Below, piece after piece: positions 20,443 to 27,841 of a stretch of DNA of 39,036 nt. The notes below the pieces were generated by a model. It did not search any database, had not been told where the DNA came from, and worked only from the letters and a program-made list of their open reading frames with translations. How positions within the stretch are numbered: the stretch's first letter is position 1; each line of letters begins with the position of its first letter. The translations under genes were made by a program, and so were the position numbers. The DNA is from a virus, in IMG/VR virus record IMGVR_UViG_3300023106_000021, positions 1 to 39,036 of that record. One strand, written 5' to 3'.

Positions 20443-20767
20443 AATAGAACACGACCATGCCTTCAGCGCCGGTAGGACGCGCCGAGCCCTCAGGCAAGAA
20501 CATCACACGCCCGTCGGTTTGAGCAGATCCTGCATGGTGGAGGTAGGCGCCGCGATCTTTCCTTAGAATATCGCCAGTGAAGGTGCCGCCGCCGATCGGC
20601 ATAACCGTGCCAGATGCCGGCAGCTTATTGAACGTGTCTTTAGCTGCTGCCGCCAGATAGCGCGCGACCTCGTTCAATCCACCGGGTGAGCAGCCCTCAG
20701 CAATGTTCGTGCCGCCAATCGTTGTGTTCTCCGCTGGAACAACCGAGAACTCACTAGCACTTGGCAT
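20435..20767 (-). CDS. tail fibre-related protein (110 aa)
   Basis: ATG 20767 has GGGAG 9 nt upstream. The product contains NTTIGGTNIAEGCSPGGLNE, the SPGGLNEVARYLAAA helix, then MPIGGGTFTGDI and YLHHAGSAQTDGRVMF. The segments GGGTFTGDI and YLHHA... match the repeated fibre units seen in phage tail-fibre proteins. It is short for a fibre and may be a tail needle-like or fibre-base piece. About 100 bp of noncoding DNA separates it from the upstream 849-aa gene, so a new promoter may lie there, though I see only a TATAGC-like box. Confidence 0.62.
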   Translation of the reverse strand: MPSASEFSVVPAENTTIGGTNIAEGCSPGGLNEVARYLAAAAKDTFNKLPASGTVMPIGGGTFTGDILRKDRGAYLHHAGSAQTDGRVMFLPEGSARPTGAEGMVVFYYA

Positions 20768-20868
20768 TATACTTACTCCCGAGATCTGCTATACCATAAG
20801 CTATGTCATGGGGTATCATATTGGGTATTGCGCTGAAAGGCGCGTTATTCGAACTCTACCATCAATGG

Positions 20869-23418
20869 TCATTGCGTCGCCAACTGCGAACCGGCACCGG
20901 CCAGCATGGGCGCACCGAACAGACCGCCAATGCGCGCCCGGTTCGCTATGCCGTTACCAGCGCGGATAAGCATATCAGGACGATCGAGCAGAGCCGCTAC
21001 TAGCGCCCGTTGCCCCACACGACTTCCGCCAGCGGCGAGCAAGCCGCCCAGTGCAAGTGTGCCGCCGATGCCCTTTGCAGCGCCTTCACCGTCACCAGCG
21101 GCATACCCAGCACCACCCGCACCACTTAGGCCTAAACCCGCTGTGACAGCCGCCCGGGTTGCTGTACCACTATCCGCGATCTTGCTAGGCAACACACGCT
21201 GCGCCGCCCGGGTAAGATTGTAGAACGGCTGGTTAGTCGTTCCCTGTCCGCCGCCGAAGCGACGTGCATTAGCTGCCGCTGCGTCGGAAAGCTGCGCTGC
21301 CGAGAATAGCCCGGGATCACCAGTGGTAGTACCGCTACGGGCGCGGTTTACGGCATCTTTCAGAATTTCCACATTGCGGTTTGCACGGTTGGCAGCATTG
21401 TAAGCCGGCAGCGTACCCGGAGACTGACGCTGCAATAGGCCCTCAAGTGCGCCTTCAGCCTGCCGCGTCACTTCCCCGAAGTCGTGACCATATGGAAGGT
21501 TTTCGACAGCCCGGGCATCACGGCGAAGACCGCGGATAGACTGCTGAAAATCATTGCCGCTCAGACCGCCGTTAGCGTCAAACGAATTCCCCACCCGGGT
21601 CGGCAGGGTATAGTCCAGATTGCCGCTCATGGGATCGGGAAGCGCTCGACCTGCCGCGATGGCTCCTTGCATATCGCCAATGAACGGCGCGTCAGCCTGC
21701 ACCTGAACCGGGTCTAGGGCATCGCTATAGGCTTGCGAGCGCGCACCGCGAGCAATGTCAACGCCTTGTTCGCGCACGACGCCACCAGTATTGGCGTTGA
21801 TCGGGGCTAGGCCCTCATCAAACGCCGCACGATTCATACCTTCGAAGCTATCAGTATAGCGCCCCCGGGTGACAGCGCCGACGCCCGGAATGCCAGTGGT
21901 GGAATTCTCTAGCAACTGAGCGCCGCGACCTAGCGCACCGTTCTGACTGAGCGCCTGCCCTGCCGTCAGAGGCACGCCAGCGGCACGCAAGCCCTGCACG
22001 TCGGCATTCTGCACACCGCGAAACGCGCCGCCAACACCCCGAGCAATACCCCGCCCAGCGGCACCGCCAGCCAGCCCGCCAACACCGCCTCCGAGAGCGC
22101 CCAAGACACGGCTCTGGTCGGGGCCATCAGCCGAACCCGCACCATAGGCAGCGCCATACAAAGCATCCCCGCCCAATGCAGCCGCGCCAGCACCCAGACC
22201 CGCACGCGCCAATCCCAACTCAGCGCCACCAGCAGCCAGTGCGCCACCCGTCACGGTCCCCGCCAACGAAGCGCCTGGATACTGCTGTTGGCTATAGTCG
22301 ATCGCCAGCTTGGATTGCCCGCCTGCGATGTTATCGAGCGTTCCCGCCGTCAGCGCATCAGCGGCGTTGATGGCATAAGCACCACCTGCCGAGTCTGCCA
22401 GAGAACCAAGAGCTTTACCAACACCGCCGCGCGTATCGTCAGCAACGGGGGGCGCGAAGTTCAACCGCCCGCGCTTGGCGATGGCTGCGATAGTGGCTGG
22501 ATCGGAGAACGTCTGGAACCCGTTATCCGACAGCAGCCGGTTAAGCTCCTGTACGCCCGCACCCTTGGTGTAGGCTTCAGATAGCTTCTTGGACATCGCT
22601 ACGCCTGCCGCGGTCGCAAAGGTGCTGCCACCACCCGAGCCGCCAGAGATACCGCCGCCAGTCGTGCCGACGTTGTAGCCTTCTGGGCCGCTGGGGTTTT
22701 GTGGCGTAGTGCCTGCGCCGGGGATCATTGCGGCTGGCTGCTGCCCTGCCTGTTGCCCCTGCCGACGTGCGCCACCCATCGCATCCGCTAGACCCTGAAG
22801 GCGACGGATCTTATCTTGAATAACCGCGTCCCGGTCGCTGGACTGCGGAATGTACGGACCGACGGCGCGCTGCGCTTCCTTTTCGGTGTTGAGCTGCCCG
22901 CCAGTCAGCCCCAATGCAGGACCGACAAAGCCACGCACGGAATTGCCGGCAGCGTCGAACTGCTGGTTTTCGGTGGTGGGCAAATAGTCCTGCAAGCCGC
23001 CGATGCCCGACGTACGCCCCGGCCCCGCTGCAAACTTCGCCTTGATGTCGTCGATAGCGCGCTGGAGGTTCACACGGCCAACCTGACCCGAGACCGGCAA
23101 CTGGGCTTCGCGCTGCGCCTTCTGCAATGCCAATGCCGCCGTAGCCGCATCTGCTTCAGCCTTCGACGTATCCGCCGCCGCCTGCCGTGGCGCATAAGGA
23201 ACCTTAGCCGCCTCTAGCGCGATCTGCTGGGCAGTCTTCTGGTTGCCTAACCCAGCACCCTGAAGGTCCACAGACTGCCGCTGTGCCTGCACCGGGTTAG
23301 GCGCAACCACCGAACCCCCGCCCTGCTGCGGTGCAGGCGATGCCAACGAAACAGGATTGCCCGCTTCATCGATATTCCAGATGTTACCGGCTTCGTCGCG
23401 TGCCTGCTGCTGTGCCAT
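20869..23418 (-). CDS. large internal virion / DNA ejection protein (849 aa)
   Basis: The protein begins MAQQQARDEAGNIWNIDEAG. Residues 40-110 are Ala/Gln-rich helical. A Gly/Ala-rich region (about 375-465; GASLAGTVTGGALAAGGAEL and ALGGGVGGLAGGAAG) has glycine-zipper character, as in ejection proteins that enter the host envelope. Later segments (VPLTAGQAL, ESLTTGIPG-like ENSTTGIPGVGAV, NLTRAAQRVLPSKIAD) match a family of long phage proteins placed between the transglycosylase and tail genes. It is probably packed in the capsid and released with DNA to form the trans-envelope channel. It starts one base from the stop of the transglycosylase gene. Confidence 0.72.
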   Translation of the reverse strand: MAQQQARDEAGNIWNIDEAGNPVSLASPAPQQGGGSVVAPNPVQAQRQSVDLQGAGLGNQKTAQQIALEAAKVPYAPRQAAADTSKAEADAATAALALQKAQREAQLPVSGQVGRVNLQRAIDDIKAKFAAGPGRTSGIGGLQDYLPTTENQQFDAAGNSVRGFVGPALGLTGGQLNTEKEAQRAVGPYIPQSSDRDAVIQDKIRRLQGLADAMGGARRQGQQAGQQPAAMIPGAGTTPQNPSGPEGYNVGTTGGGISGGSGGGSTFATAAGVAMSKKLSEAYTKGAGVQELNRLLSDNGFQTFSDPATIAAIAKRGRLNFAPPVADDTRGGVGKALGSLADSAGGAYAINAADALTAGTLDNIAGGQSKLAIDYSQQQYPGASLAGTVTGGALAAGGAELGLARAGLGAGAAALGGDALYGAAYGAGSADGPDQSRVLGALGGGVGGLAGGAAGRGIARGVGGAFRGVQNADVQGLRAAGVPLTAGQALSQNGALGRGAQLLENSTTGIPGVGAVTRGRYTDSFEGMNRAAFDEGLAPINANTGGVVREQGVDIARGARSQAYSDALDPVQVQADAPFIGDMQGAIAAGRALPDPMSGNLDYTLPTRVGNSFDANGGLSGNDFQQSIRGLRRDARAVENLPYGHDFGEVTRQAEGALEGLLQRQSPGTLPAYNAANRANRNVEILKDAVNRARSGTTTGDPGLFSAAQLSDAAAANARRFGGGQGTTNQPFYNLTRAAQRVLPSKIADSGTATRAAVTAGLGLSGAGGAGYAAGDGEGAAKGIGGTLALGGLLAAGGSRVGQRALVAALLDRPDMLIRAGNGIANRARIGGLFGAPMLAGAGSQLATQ

Positions 23419-23855
23419 TATACCCCCATGCGCCGAAGGATGTTATCGGCGTAAGCATTAGTCTTCGGTCCCCAGAGGCGTCGGTTAGGGCCTCCGTGGT
23501 ATCGCATTAGCCCATCGCGCACGTTGCCGGTAGCGTTAAGGGATTCCTCCAGATAGCCTTGGCCTAGCGCTTTCTGGTAATTAACTGCGGCTTCAGACGT
23601 GCCCGACATGAGATCCGGCCTCCACGGAACGCCTAGCTTCTTCGCCACGCCCGCCGCGGTTGCAGGTAGCATCTGGGTCATACCCTGCGCCTGTCCGTAT
23701 TGCGTCATCGGTCCCGAGATACCCGCACGTCCGCCGCTTTCCTGTTTGATGAGGTGCGGCAGGATGTCAGCGGACTGGAAAGGTACGCGCCCCTTGCGAG
23801 GGCGCACCTCCACCACCGAGGGGGGTAAGTTTGCCGACTGGTGCCTGTGGGGCAC
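23418..23855 (-). CDS. lytic transglycosylase (SLT) domain, possibly the second half of a frameshifted protein
   Basis: The frame contains the SLT signature: LIKQESGGRAGISGP with the catalytic Glu in QESGG, then GQAQGMTQMLPATAAGVA and a late RYHGGPNRRLWG with the YHGG motif. It would locally open peptidoglycan during DNA entry. The nominal GTG start at 23855 has no good ribosome binding site and lies 89 nt inside the upstream gene. Residues before VRPRKGRVPFQSAD look like out-of-frame translation. A +1 shift at the C6 run (23820-23825 on the plus strand) would fuse the upstream product directly to this domain. The true N-terminus is therefore uncertain. Confidence 0.75.
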   Translation of the reverse strand: MPHRHQSANLPPSVVEVRPRKGRVPFQSADILPHLIKQESGGRAGISGPMTQYGQAQGMTQMLPATAAGVAKKLGVPWRPDLMSGTSEAAVNYQKALGQGYLEESLNATGNVRDGLMRYHGGPNRRLWGPKTNAYADNILRRMGV

Positions 23856-24369
23856 CCTGCATGCCCATCCCCATCGAGGGCGGCGTTACCCAACGACCGC
23901 CACCAGCGCCGTCGGACACGAAGTTTGGGGCAGGGGAGGCTAGAGTCTGAGCGCGTTGAAGATATAGCGCCTTGGCCTGCGGTGAGCCTGGATCGATGCC
24001 ACCCGCTACCAACGCACGCGTAAACGTGTCATCAGCCGGGGTTTTGGGATGTGCCGACTCGTACTGCTGCTTGCGTTCCCAATCGGTGTATTCGTCGGTG
24101 CGGCGCTGCTGATACTGTGCTGCTTCCGCCGCTGCCTGCTTCTGCCGAGCCAGACCTGGCAAGAACGTCCCTTGACCACCTCCCCACTGCGATAGAGTAT
24201 CGCCCAGCGTGCCGATGATAAGCTGAGCGGTTGACGGCTTCTTGTACGTCGGAACAGCGGCATCCCGAGCCACAGGCCCCGTTCCAGGCGCGGAACGATC
24301 CTCCACAAGGTCACCCGGCGTGCGGCCCATCGGCGCTCCGAACAATCCCCGACGTGTCGTACCCAACAT
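23767..24369 (-). CDS. internal virion protein upstream of the transglycosylase domain (200 aa)
   Basis: ATG 24369 has a G6 run 6 nt upstream. The product begins MLGTTRRGLFGAPMGRTPGD, an LGxxRRGLFG opening common in phage internal proteins. It has a helical Gln/Glu-rich centre (ARQKQAAAEAAQYQQRRTDE) and a Gly/Pro/Met-rich C-terminus reaching GKLTPLGGGG. In 0-frame it ends at 23767, overlapping the SLT frame by 89 nt. The last 20 or so residues may be used only without frameshifting. As a two-part ejection protein it would carry the SLT domain into the periplasm. I have no family name beyond that context. Confidence 0.65.
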   Translation of the reverse strand: MLGTTRRGLFGAPMGRTPGDLVEDRSAPGTGPVARDAAVPTYKKPSTAQLIIGTLGDTLSQWGGGQGTFLPGLARQKQAAAEAAQYQQRRTDEYTDWERKQQYESAHPKTPADDTFTRALVAGGIDPGSPQAKALYLQRAQTLASPAPNFVSDGAGGGRWVTPPSMGMGMQGAPQAPVGKLTPLGGGGAPSQGARTFPVR

Positions 24370-24371
24370 GC

Positions 24372-25037
24372 TCAACCCCCCGCGTATGCGCTGGCAGCGT
24401 TACCGGCTGCTTGTGCCAGTAGCTGTGCGATGGACTGTGACTGCTTCGTCGTGTTGTTGGTGTAGGAACCCAACAGCCCGCCAATGCTGGACGCCGCCCC
24501 CGCTGCCGACTTGATCGGTGCCTGCTGCGATTCCAAAATGCTCTGAATGATAGACAGCGGCTGATACTGGCCCGCCGAGATACCGGCAGCAGCACTAGCA
24601 GCGCCGTCCATGCGGTTACGCTCTGCGGAGTAATCCGCATACCGAAGGTTATTCTCATTCTTCGCGAGATTGCTAGTGATGATGTCGCCAAACGCCGAAC
24701 CACCCGTCAAACCACGTGTGCCCAAGGATGCCGACAAACCATTGCGCACGCCTGCGTTAGTCTGATCGATCTGGCCCTGAAGGTAGGGATTACCTGCATC
24801 GAGATACTTGCCCGAAGTGACATCCTGATTATACTGCATAGCTGACTTAACACCGGGATCACCGTTGTTATACTTTTCGAGAAGGCCGGGAACAGCGCTA
24901 CCGAGCGCATTCGCCGTGCTTGTAATCCCCGGCTGGGCCTGAGCGTAAGCCGAGTTCACATTGCCAGCAGCGCCTTCGATCTGCTGGCTGTAAATCGGCT
25001 TAGTCGTGGAGGTAGTTTTCGAGCTACTAAGACCCAC
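24372..25037 (-). CDS. virion-associated Ala/Ser-rich protein (221 aa)
   Basis: GTG 25037 follows the upstream TAG by one base, with AAGGA about 10 nt before. The product begins MGLSSSKTTSTTKPIYSQQI and contains NPYLQGQIDQTN near 80, LGTRGLTGGSAFGDI, and NENNLRYADYSAERNRMD. These motifs recur in a phage structural family placed between the tail hub and ejection proteins. It is predicted helical with low hydrophobicity. It is likely an internal or tail-tip protein. No enzymatic motif is visible. Confidence 0.65.
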   Translation of the reverse strand: MGLSSSKTTSTTKPIYSQQIEGAAGNVNSAYAQAQPGITSTANALGSAVPGLLEKYNNGDPGVKSAMQYNQDVTSGKYLDAGNPYLQGQIDQTNAGVRNGLSASLGTRGLTGGSAFGDIITSNLAKNENNLRYADYSAERNRMDGAASAAAGISAGQYQPLSIIQSILESQQAPIKSAAGAASSIGGLLGSYTNNTTKQSQSIAQLLAQAAGNAASAYAGG

Positions 25038-25038
25038 G

Positions 25039-25410
25039 CTACAAATCCTTCCGAAGTTCTGTCTGGTATAACGAATATCCGTGATCTTTCAACACCCGAG
25101 ACCATGCGGGTCGAGAAGCAATGCACGCAAACGTAATCCCGTATCCGCGCGCCCAATCTTCCGATTCTTCGATCAGCGGTAGGATGCTATCGAGGGAGCC
25201 AACAGCCACCAAGCCATGCAACTCTGTGGCGCCGGCTGGATATTGCTTCACCGTCACCACTATCACCGCATCGTCATTGGCAAAGATGCGCGCCTCGTTA
25301 TTGAGGATCTGAACGTCTAGCCAGTCGATAGTATGGCAGCGCTGGTCCATCACTGAGATTATCTCGGATCGCCGCGACTGATACGCATCCCAATGTTCGG
25401 GCGGGTACAT
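25039..25410 (-). CDS. GNAT-like phage protein (123 aa)
   Basis: ATG 25410 overlaps the upstream stop (TGATG). The product begins MYPPEHWDAYQSRRSEIISV. The central part DDAVIVVTVKQYPAGATELH, the loop VGSLDSILPLIEES, and the end SRPAWSRVLKDHGYSLYQTE follow the GNAT acetyltransferase outline, including the late helix-strand pair R-PAW-R-L-K-GY. The acetyl-CoA-binding RxxGxG/A loop is not intact, so it may be a non-catalytic structural relative. Similar proteins are frequently encoded near the tail hub of P22-like phages. Confidence 0.62.
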   Translation of the reverse strand: MYPPEHWDAYQSRRSEIISVMDQRCHTIDWLDVQILNNEARIFANDDAVIVVTVKQYPAGATELHGLVAVGSLDSILPLIEESEDWARGYGITFACIASRPAWSRVLKDHGYSLYQTELRKDL

Positions 25411-25574
25411 CACGGCACGTCAACCCAATCGGTGCCGTCGTAATACTGCATCACCCCCGCATGATACCGCACGTCCTCCGCCTGTGGTTTGCGGTTGATA
25501 AGCGTGTTAATGGCGTTGGCGACCAAGCGAGGCCAGTCGGAACGCTGGGCATCGACGGGAACGGGTTTAATCAC
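25410..25574 (-). CDS. small tail-region protein (54 aa)
   Basis: GTG 25574 overlaps the gp10-like stop as GTGA and is preferred to an in-frame start further up at 25625. The product begins MIKPVPVDAQRSDWPRLVAN and continues AINTLINRKPQAEDVRYHAG, ending YYDGTDWVDVP. The RYHAGVMQYYDGTDWVDV ending is characteristic of small phage tail proteins that follow the tail hub. The function is unknown. It is coupled on both sides by overlaps. Confidence 0.65.
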   Translation of the reverse strand: MIKPVPVDAQRSDWPRLVANAINTLINRKPQAEDVRYHAGVMQYYDGTDWVDVP

Positions 25575-26989
25575 CGCCCACCCCCAGTCGAGTAATCCAC
25601 GTCTAGACCCTGCGCATAACTCCACCGCACGCCCTCAGCGATCGTCGTCGTAATCGCCAGATACTTGCCCCGTGCACGAACTGGCACCCGCCCGCTGGCC
25701 TGCATCGTTCCCGAAGTCACCAGCCCGATACGATCCCCCATACGTTGCCGCTGATCGATGGAAATGGTAACACCAGTGGTGGCGTCCGACATAGGCGTAA
25801 GCGACCGAACACGCGCCACCAGCGGGTCAGCCAGCGCTTGCCATCCCATCGTAATTACGGCCTGAAGGTTAGGCCCAGCCAGTGCCCCGATACGGCTCAA
25901 ACGGTCCACCAGATACAGGCGAGGATCACCGCCCTGGAACCGTGGATCGTCCAGTGAGTAGGGCATGGTATCGAGGTCTGGATAGATCGCCGCCACATCC
26001 TCCAGCGACAAGCTGCTTTCATAGCCCGCAAACAGACCCAGAAACGGTATCTCGATGGTGGAAGCGCGATCCAGCACCCAGTTATAGACCCAGATCCTGC
26101 CGGGGGTTCCGGGTACGCCCCAGAACACCAACGAACGCTTGGGATCGATCGCGGACCACATCTTTTCGTAATCTTCCGGCGACACGGAATCACGGAAGGC
26201 TTGATCGAACTTCTCGTTGCCCAACGGCTTCAGCGACTGCCCATCCTCCAGCGACATGAAGCCGCGGTCGGACAGGAAGAATACGGAGCGGCCTGCCTGA
26301 GCAATCGAGCCGGAGGAGGCGCACCCGAAGTTGGGCGTAATCTCACTGAAGGAGAACGGCGCAGTAGCATCCCCGGTCCGCTCCATACGCACCAGCCGGA
26401 ACCGCTGAAGGATGACGCCGTATTCGCCGCCCGCGATGCCCTTGATTTCGCCACCGGTAAGCATCGGCTGGAACCCCGACTGGTCCACGCCCGCCGTCCA
26501 TTTCGTGTGATCGTTGAAACCGGACCACTTCACCAGCAGCTTGTCGCCGCCGGCCTGCGTGATGACGACATAATCGCCCACCACCGCCACACCGTTAGCG
26601 CTGGGACAACCGGTAAGATCCGACGCGGTGCCTGCGTTGAGGTCGATTTGCTTGGTAGTTACCCCATTGACCGCGACCACGAAGTTGCCGAACTGCACGA
26701 ACCGCCAACGGTCTGCGATGGACAGGCCAACCAACAAGTCCGTCCAACCGCCGCCTGAGTAACGCGCTAGGCCGTTTGCCGTGCCCGCCAGCAGGTAGGT
26801 GGTGCCGTCCGTCGAGATAGCCGCGAAACCGCCCTTGAACGTTGCGGGCAGCGGATCCGAGATGTTGGAAAACCCACGTACCGGGCGATAGCCGTCGGCA
26901 GCGGGGAAAACGTTGATTGCCGCCGTCAGCACGTCGCGGGGCAGCTGATCTGGAAGGTATGCCGGGTATGGGAGGCGTTTGGTTGACAT
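25571..26989 (-). CDS. P22 gp10-like tail hub / head-closure stabilisation protein
   Basis: The 472-residue protein begins MSTKRLPYPAYLPDQLPRDV and has the repeated beta-propeller-like units of packaged-DNA stabilisation protein gp10 (FVQFGNFVVAVNG, GDYVVITQAGGDKL, SEITPNFGCASSGSIAQAGR, VFFLSDRGFMSLEDGQ, IWVYNWVLDRAS). The length matches P22 gp10 closely. It forms the ring below the adaptor and closes the head after packaging. ATG 26989 has no clear ribosome binding site, which is odd for a virion protein. The 175 bp upstream holds the antisense tRNA-Gln gene. Confidence 0.85.
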   Translation of the reverse strand: MSTKRLPYPAYLPDQLPRDVLTAAINVFPAADGYRPVRGFSNISDPLPATFKGGFAAISTDGTTYLLAGTANGLARYSGGGWTDLLVGLSIADRWRFVQFGNFVVAVNGVTTKQIDLNAGTASDLTGCPSANGVAVVGDYVVITQAGGDKLLVKWSGFNDHTKWTAGVDQSGFQPMLTGGEIKGIAGGEYGVILQRFRLVRMERTGDATAPFSFSEITPNFGCASSGSIAQAGRSVFFLSDRGFMSLEDGQSLKPLGNEKFDQAFRDSVSPEDYEKMWSAIDPKRSLVFWGVPGTPGRIWVYNWVLDRASTIEIPFLGLFAGYESSLSLEDVAAIYPDLDTMPYSLDDPRFQGGDPRLYLVDRLSRIGALAGPNLQAVITMGWQALADPLVARVRSLTPMSDATTGVTISIDQRQRMGDRIGLVTSGTMQASGRVPVRARGKYLAITTTIAEGVRWSYAQGLDVDYSTGGGR

Positions 26990-27090
26990 GGTTAGGAAGC
27001 CATAGCATAAAGGCCGGGTTGCGGCGGGGAATTCCGTGTTGTGTCCCTTGCTAGGTATAAATCAATGCCTGAGCCCCGTCGCAGCATTAT

Positions 27091-27164
27091 TCGCCCATCG
27101 TCTAACGGCAGGACATCGCGTTTTGAGCGCGTGAATCTAGGTTCAAATCCTAGTGGGCGATCCA
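27091..27164 (+). tRNA. tRNA-Gln (anticodon UUG), CCA encoded
   Basis: The cloverleaf is complete. The acceptor stem TCGCCCA / TGGGCGA has 7 perfect pairs with U1-A72, as in bacterial tRNA-Gln. The D arm is GTCT/GGAC, the anticodon stem has four good pairs plus a U27-U43 mismatch, and the loop TTTTGAG places UUG at 34-36. The T arm CTAGG TTCAAAT CCTAG is perfect, and CCA follows at 27162-27164. The discriminator is U73, unusual for Gln. It lies on the plus strand, opposite the surrounding late genes, and the leftward adaptor gene stops at the very next base. A TATAAA box at 27056-27061 could be its -10, but no good -35 is seen. It may supply the CAA codon. Confidence 0.88.
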
Positions 27165-27821
27165 TCACATACGCGCTCCGCGGACTTGGCTAATCCCCCG
27201 CGTAACCAACGGCGCCGAACCCCAGCGGGCTTTCTGCGCCGCCGACTGGATCGAACCCATCAGCGTCGACACCTCTTGCGCCGCCTGCGCCATCCCCGCT
27301 TCGTCACGCTCACGACGGGCAAGATGATACAGCACGCCAGCGACATAGAGGTCTGGATGCTTGCGCAGGAGCCAGTTGGACACCTGAGCGTCCGTAAGCC
27401 CTAGAATGCGCTGGTAATAGACCATCTCAACGGCAGCGGTGCCAACTGGGCCCACGCGGATGTTGCCCCCCTCCAGCGTGTACGCCATCGGACAGCCCGA
27501 GCGTCCGTAGTATGTGGCAAGCAACCCCGAAGGCGACATGCTTGCCAGAGGTTGATCCGGCATCCCCTCCACAAAGATGAAACGCATCTCTAGGAAGTCT
27601 GCGGGTAGGGCGGTCAAATCCCCGCTAACGGTAAACACCGCCCGCGCTTCCATATCCGGCGTCCTGAGCGTCCGGTTAAACTCTGCCTCAGCCTTCCTCA
27701 ACGCCCGGTCAATCGCCTCCTGATTATAGTCCGCGTCGTCCATCATATCGCGGATCTCCGTCACCAACTCCGAATAAGAGGTGATGGAGCCGGGAGCGTA
27801 GGTTGGAATTGCGATGGACAT
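27165..27821 (-). CDS. head-tail adaptor protein (SU10-adaptor-like, 218 aa)
   Basis: The protein begins MSIAIPTYAPGSITSYSELV, then EIRDMMDDADYNQEAIDRAL and KAEAEFNRTLRTPDMEA, the helical adaptor opening. A beta insertion has LPADFLEMRFIFVEG and GCPMAYTLEGGNIRVGP, followed by VEMVYYQRILGLTDAQ and the helical WLLRKHPDLYVAGVLYHLA. This layout (E.. Y.. LP.D.l......YyrR.p.Ls.....W.l..hPdlyl) is the SU10/T7-gp11-type adaptor that joins portal to tail hub. Its 3' end touches the antisense tRNA. The gene lies between the GDSL-type protein and the gp10-like hub, as expected. Confidence 0.75.
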   Translation of the reverse strand: MSIAIPTYAPGSITSYSELVTEIRDMMDDADYNQEAIDRALRKAEAEFNRTLRTPDMEARAVFTVSGDLTALPADFLEMRFIFVEGMPDQPLASMSPSGLLATYYGRSGCPMAYTLEGGNIRVGPVGTAAVEMVYYQRILGLTDAQVSNWLLRKHPDLYVAGVLYHLARRERDEAGMAQAAQEVSTLMGSIQSAAQKARWGSAPLVTRGISQVRGARM

Positions 27822-27841
27822 GGTATAATTGACCTATGTAA

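Noticed and set aside
20803-21003. Plus-strand frame starting MSWGIILGIALKGALF, resembling a small membrane protein
   Set aside because: No ribosome binding site is present, and two thirds of it lies antisense to the 849-aa gene. The hydrophobic start falls in the noncoding gap by chance.
22081-22280. Glycine-rich repeats in the 849-aa gene as a separate mobile or repeat element
   Set aside because: The repetition is at protein level (glycine zipper) and codons vary, so it is part of the ejection protein rather than a DNA repeat.
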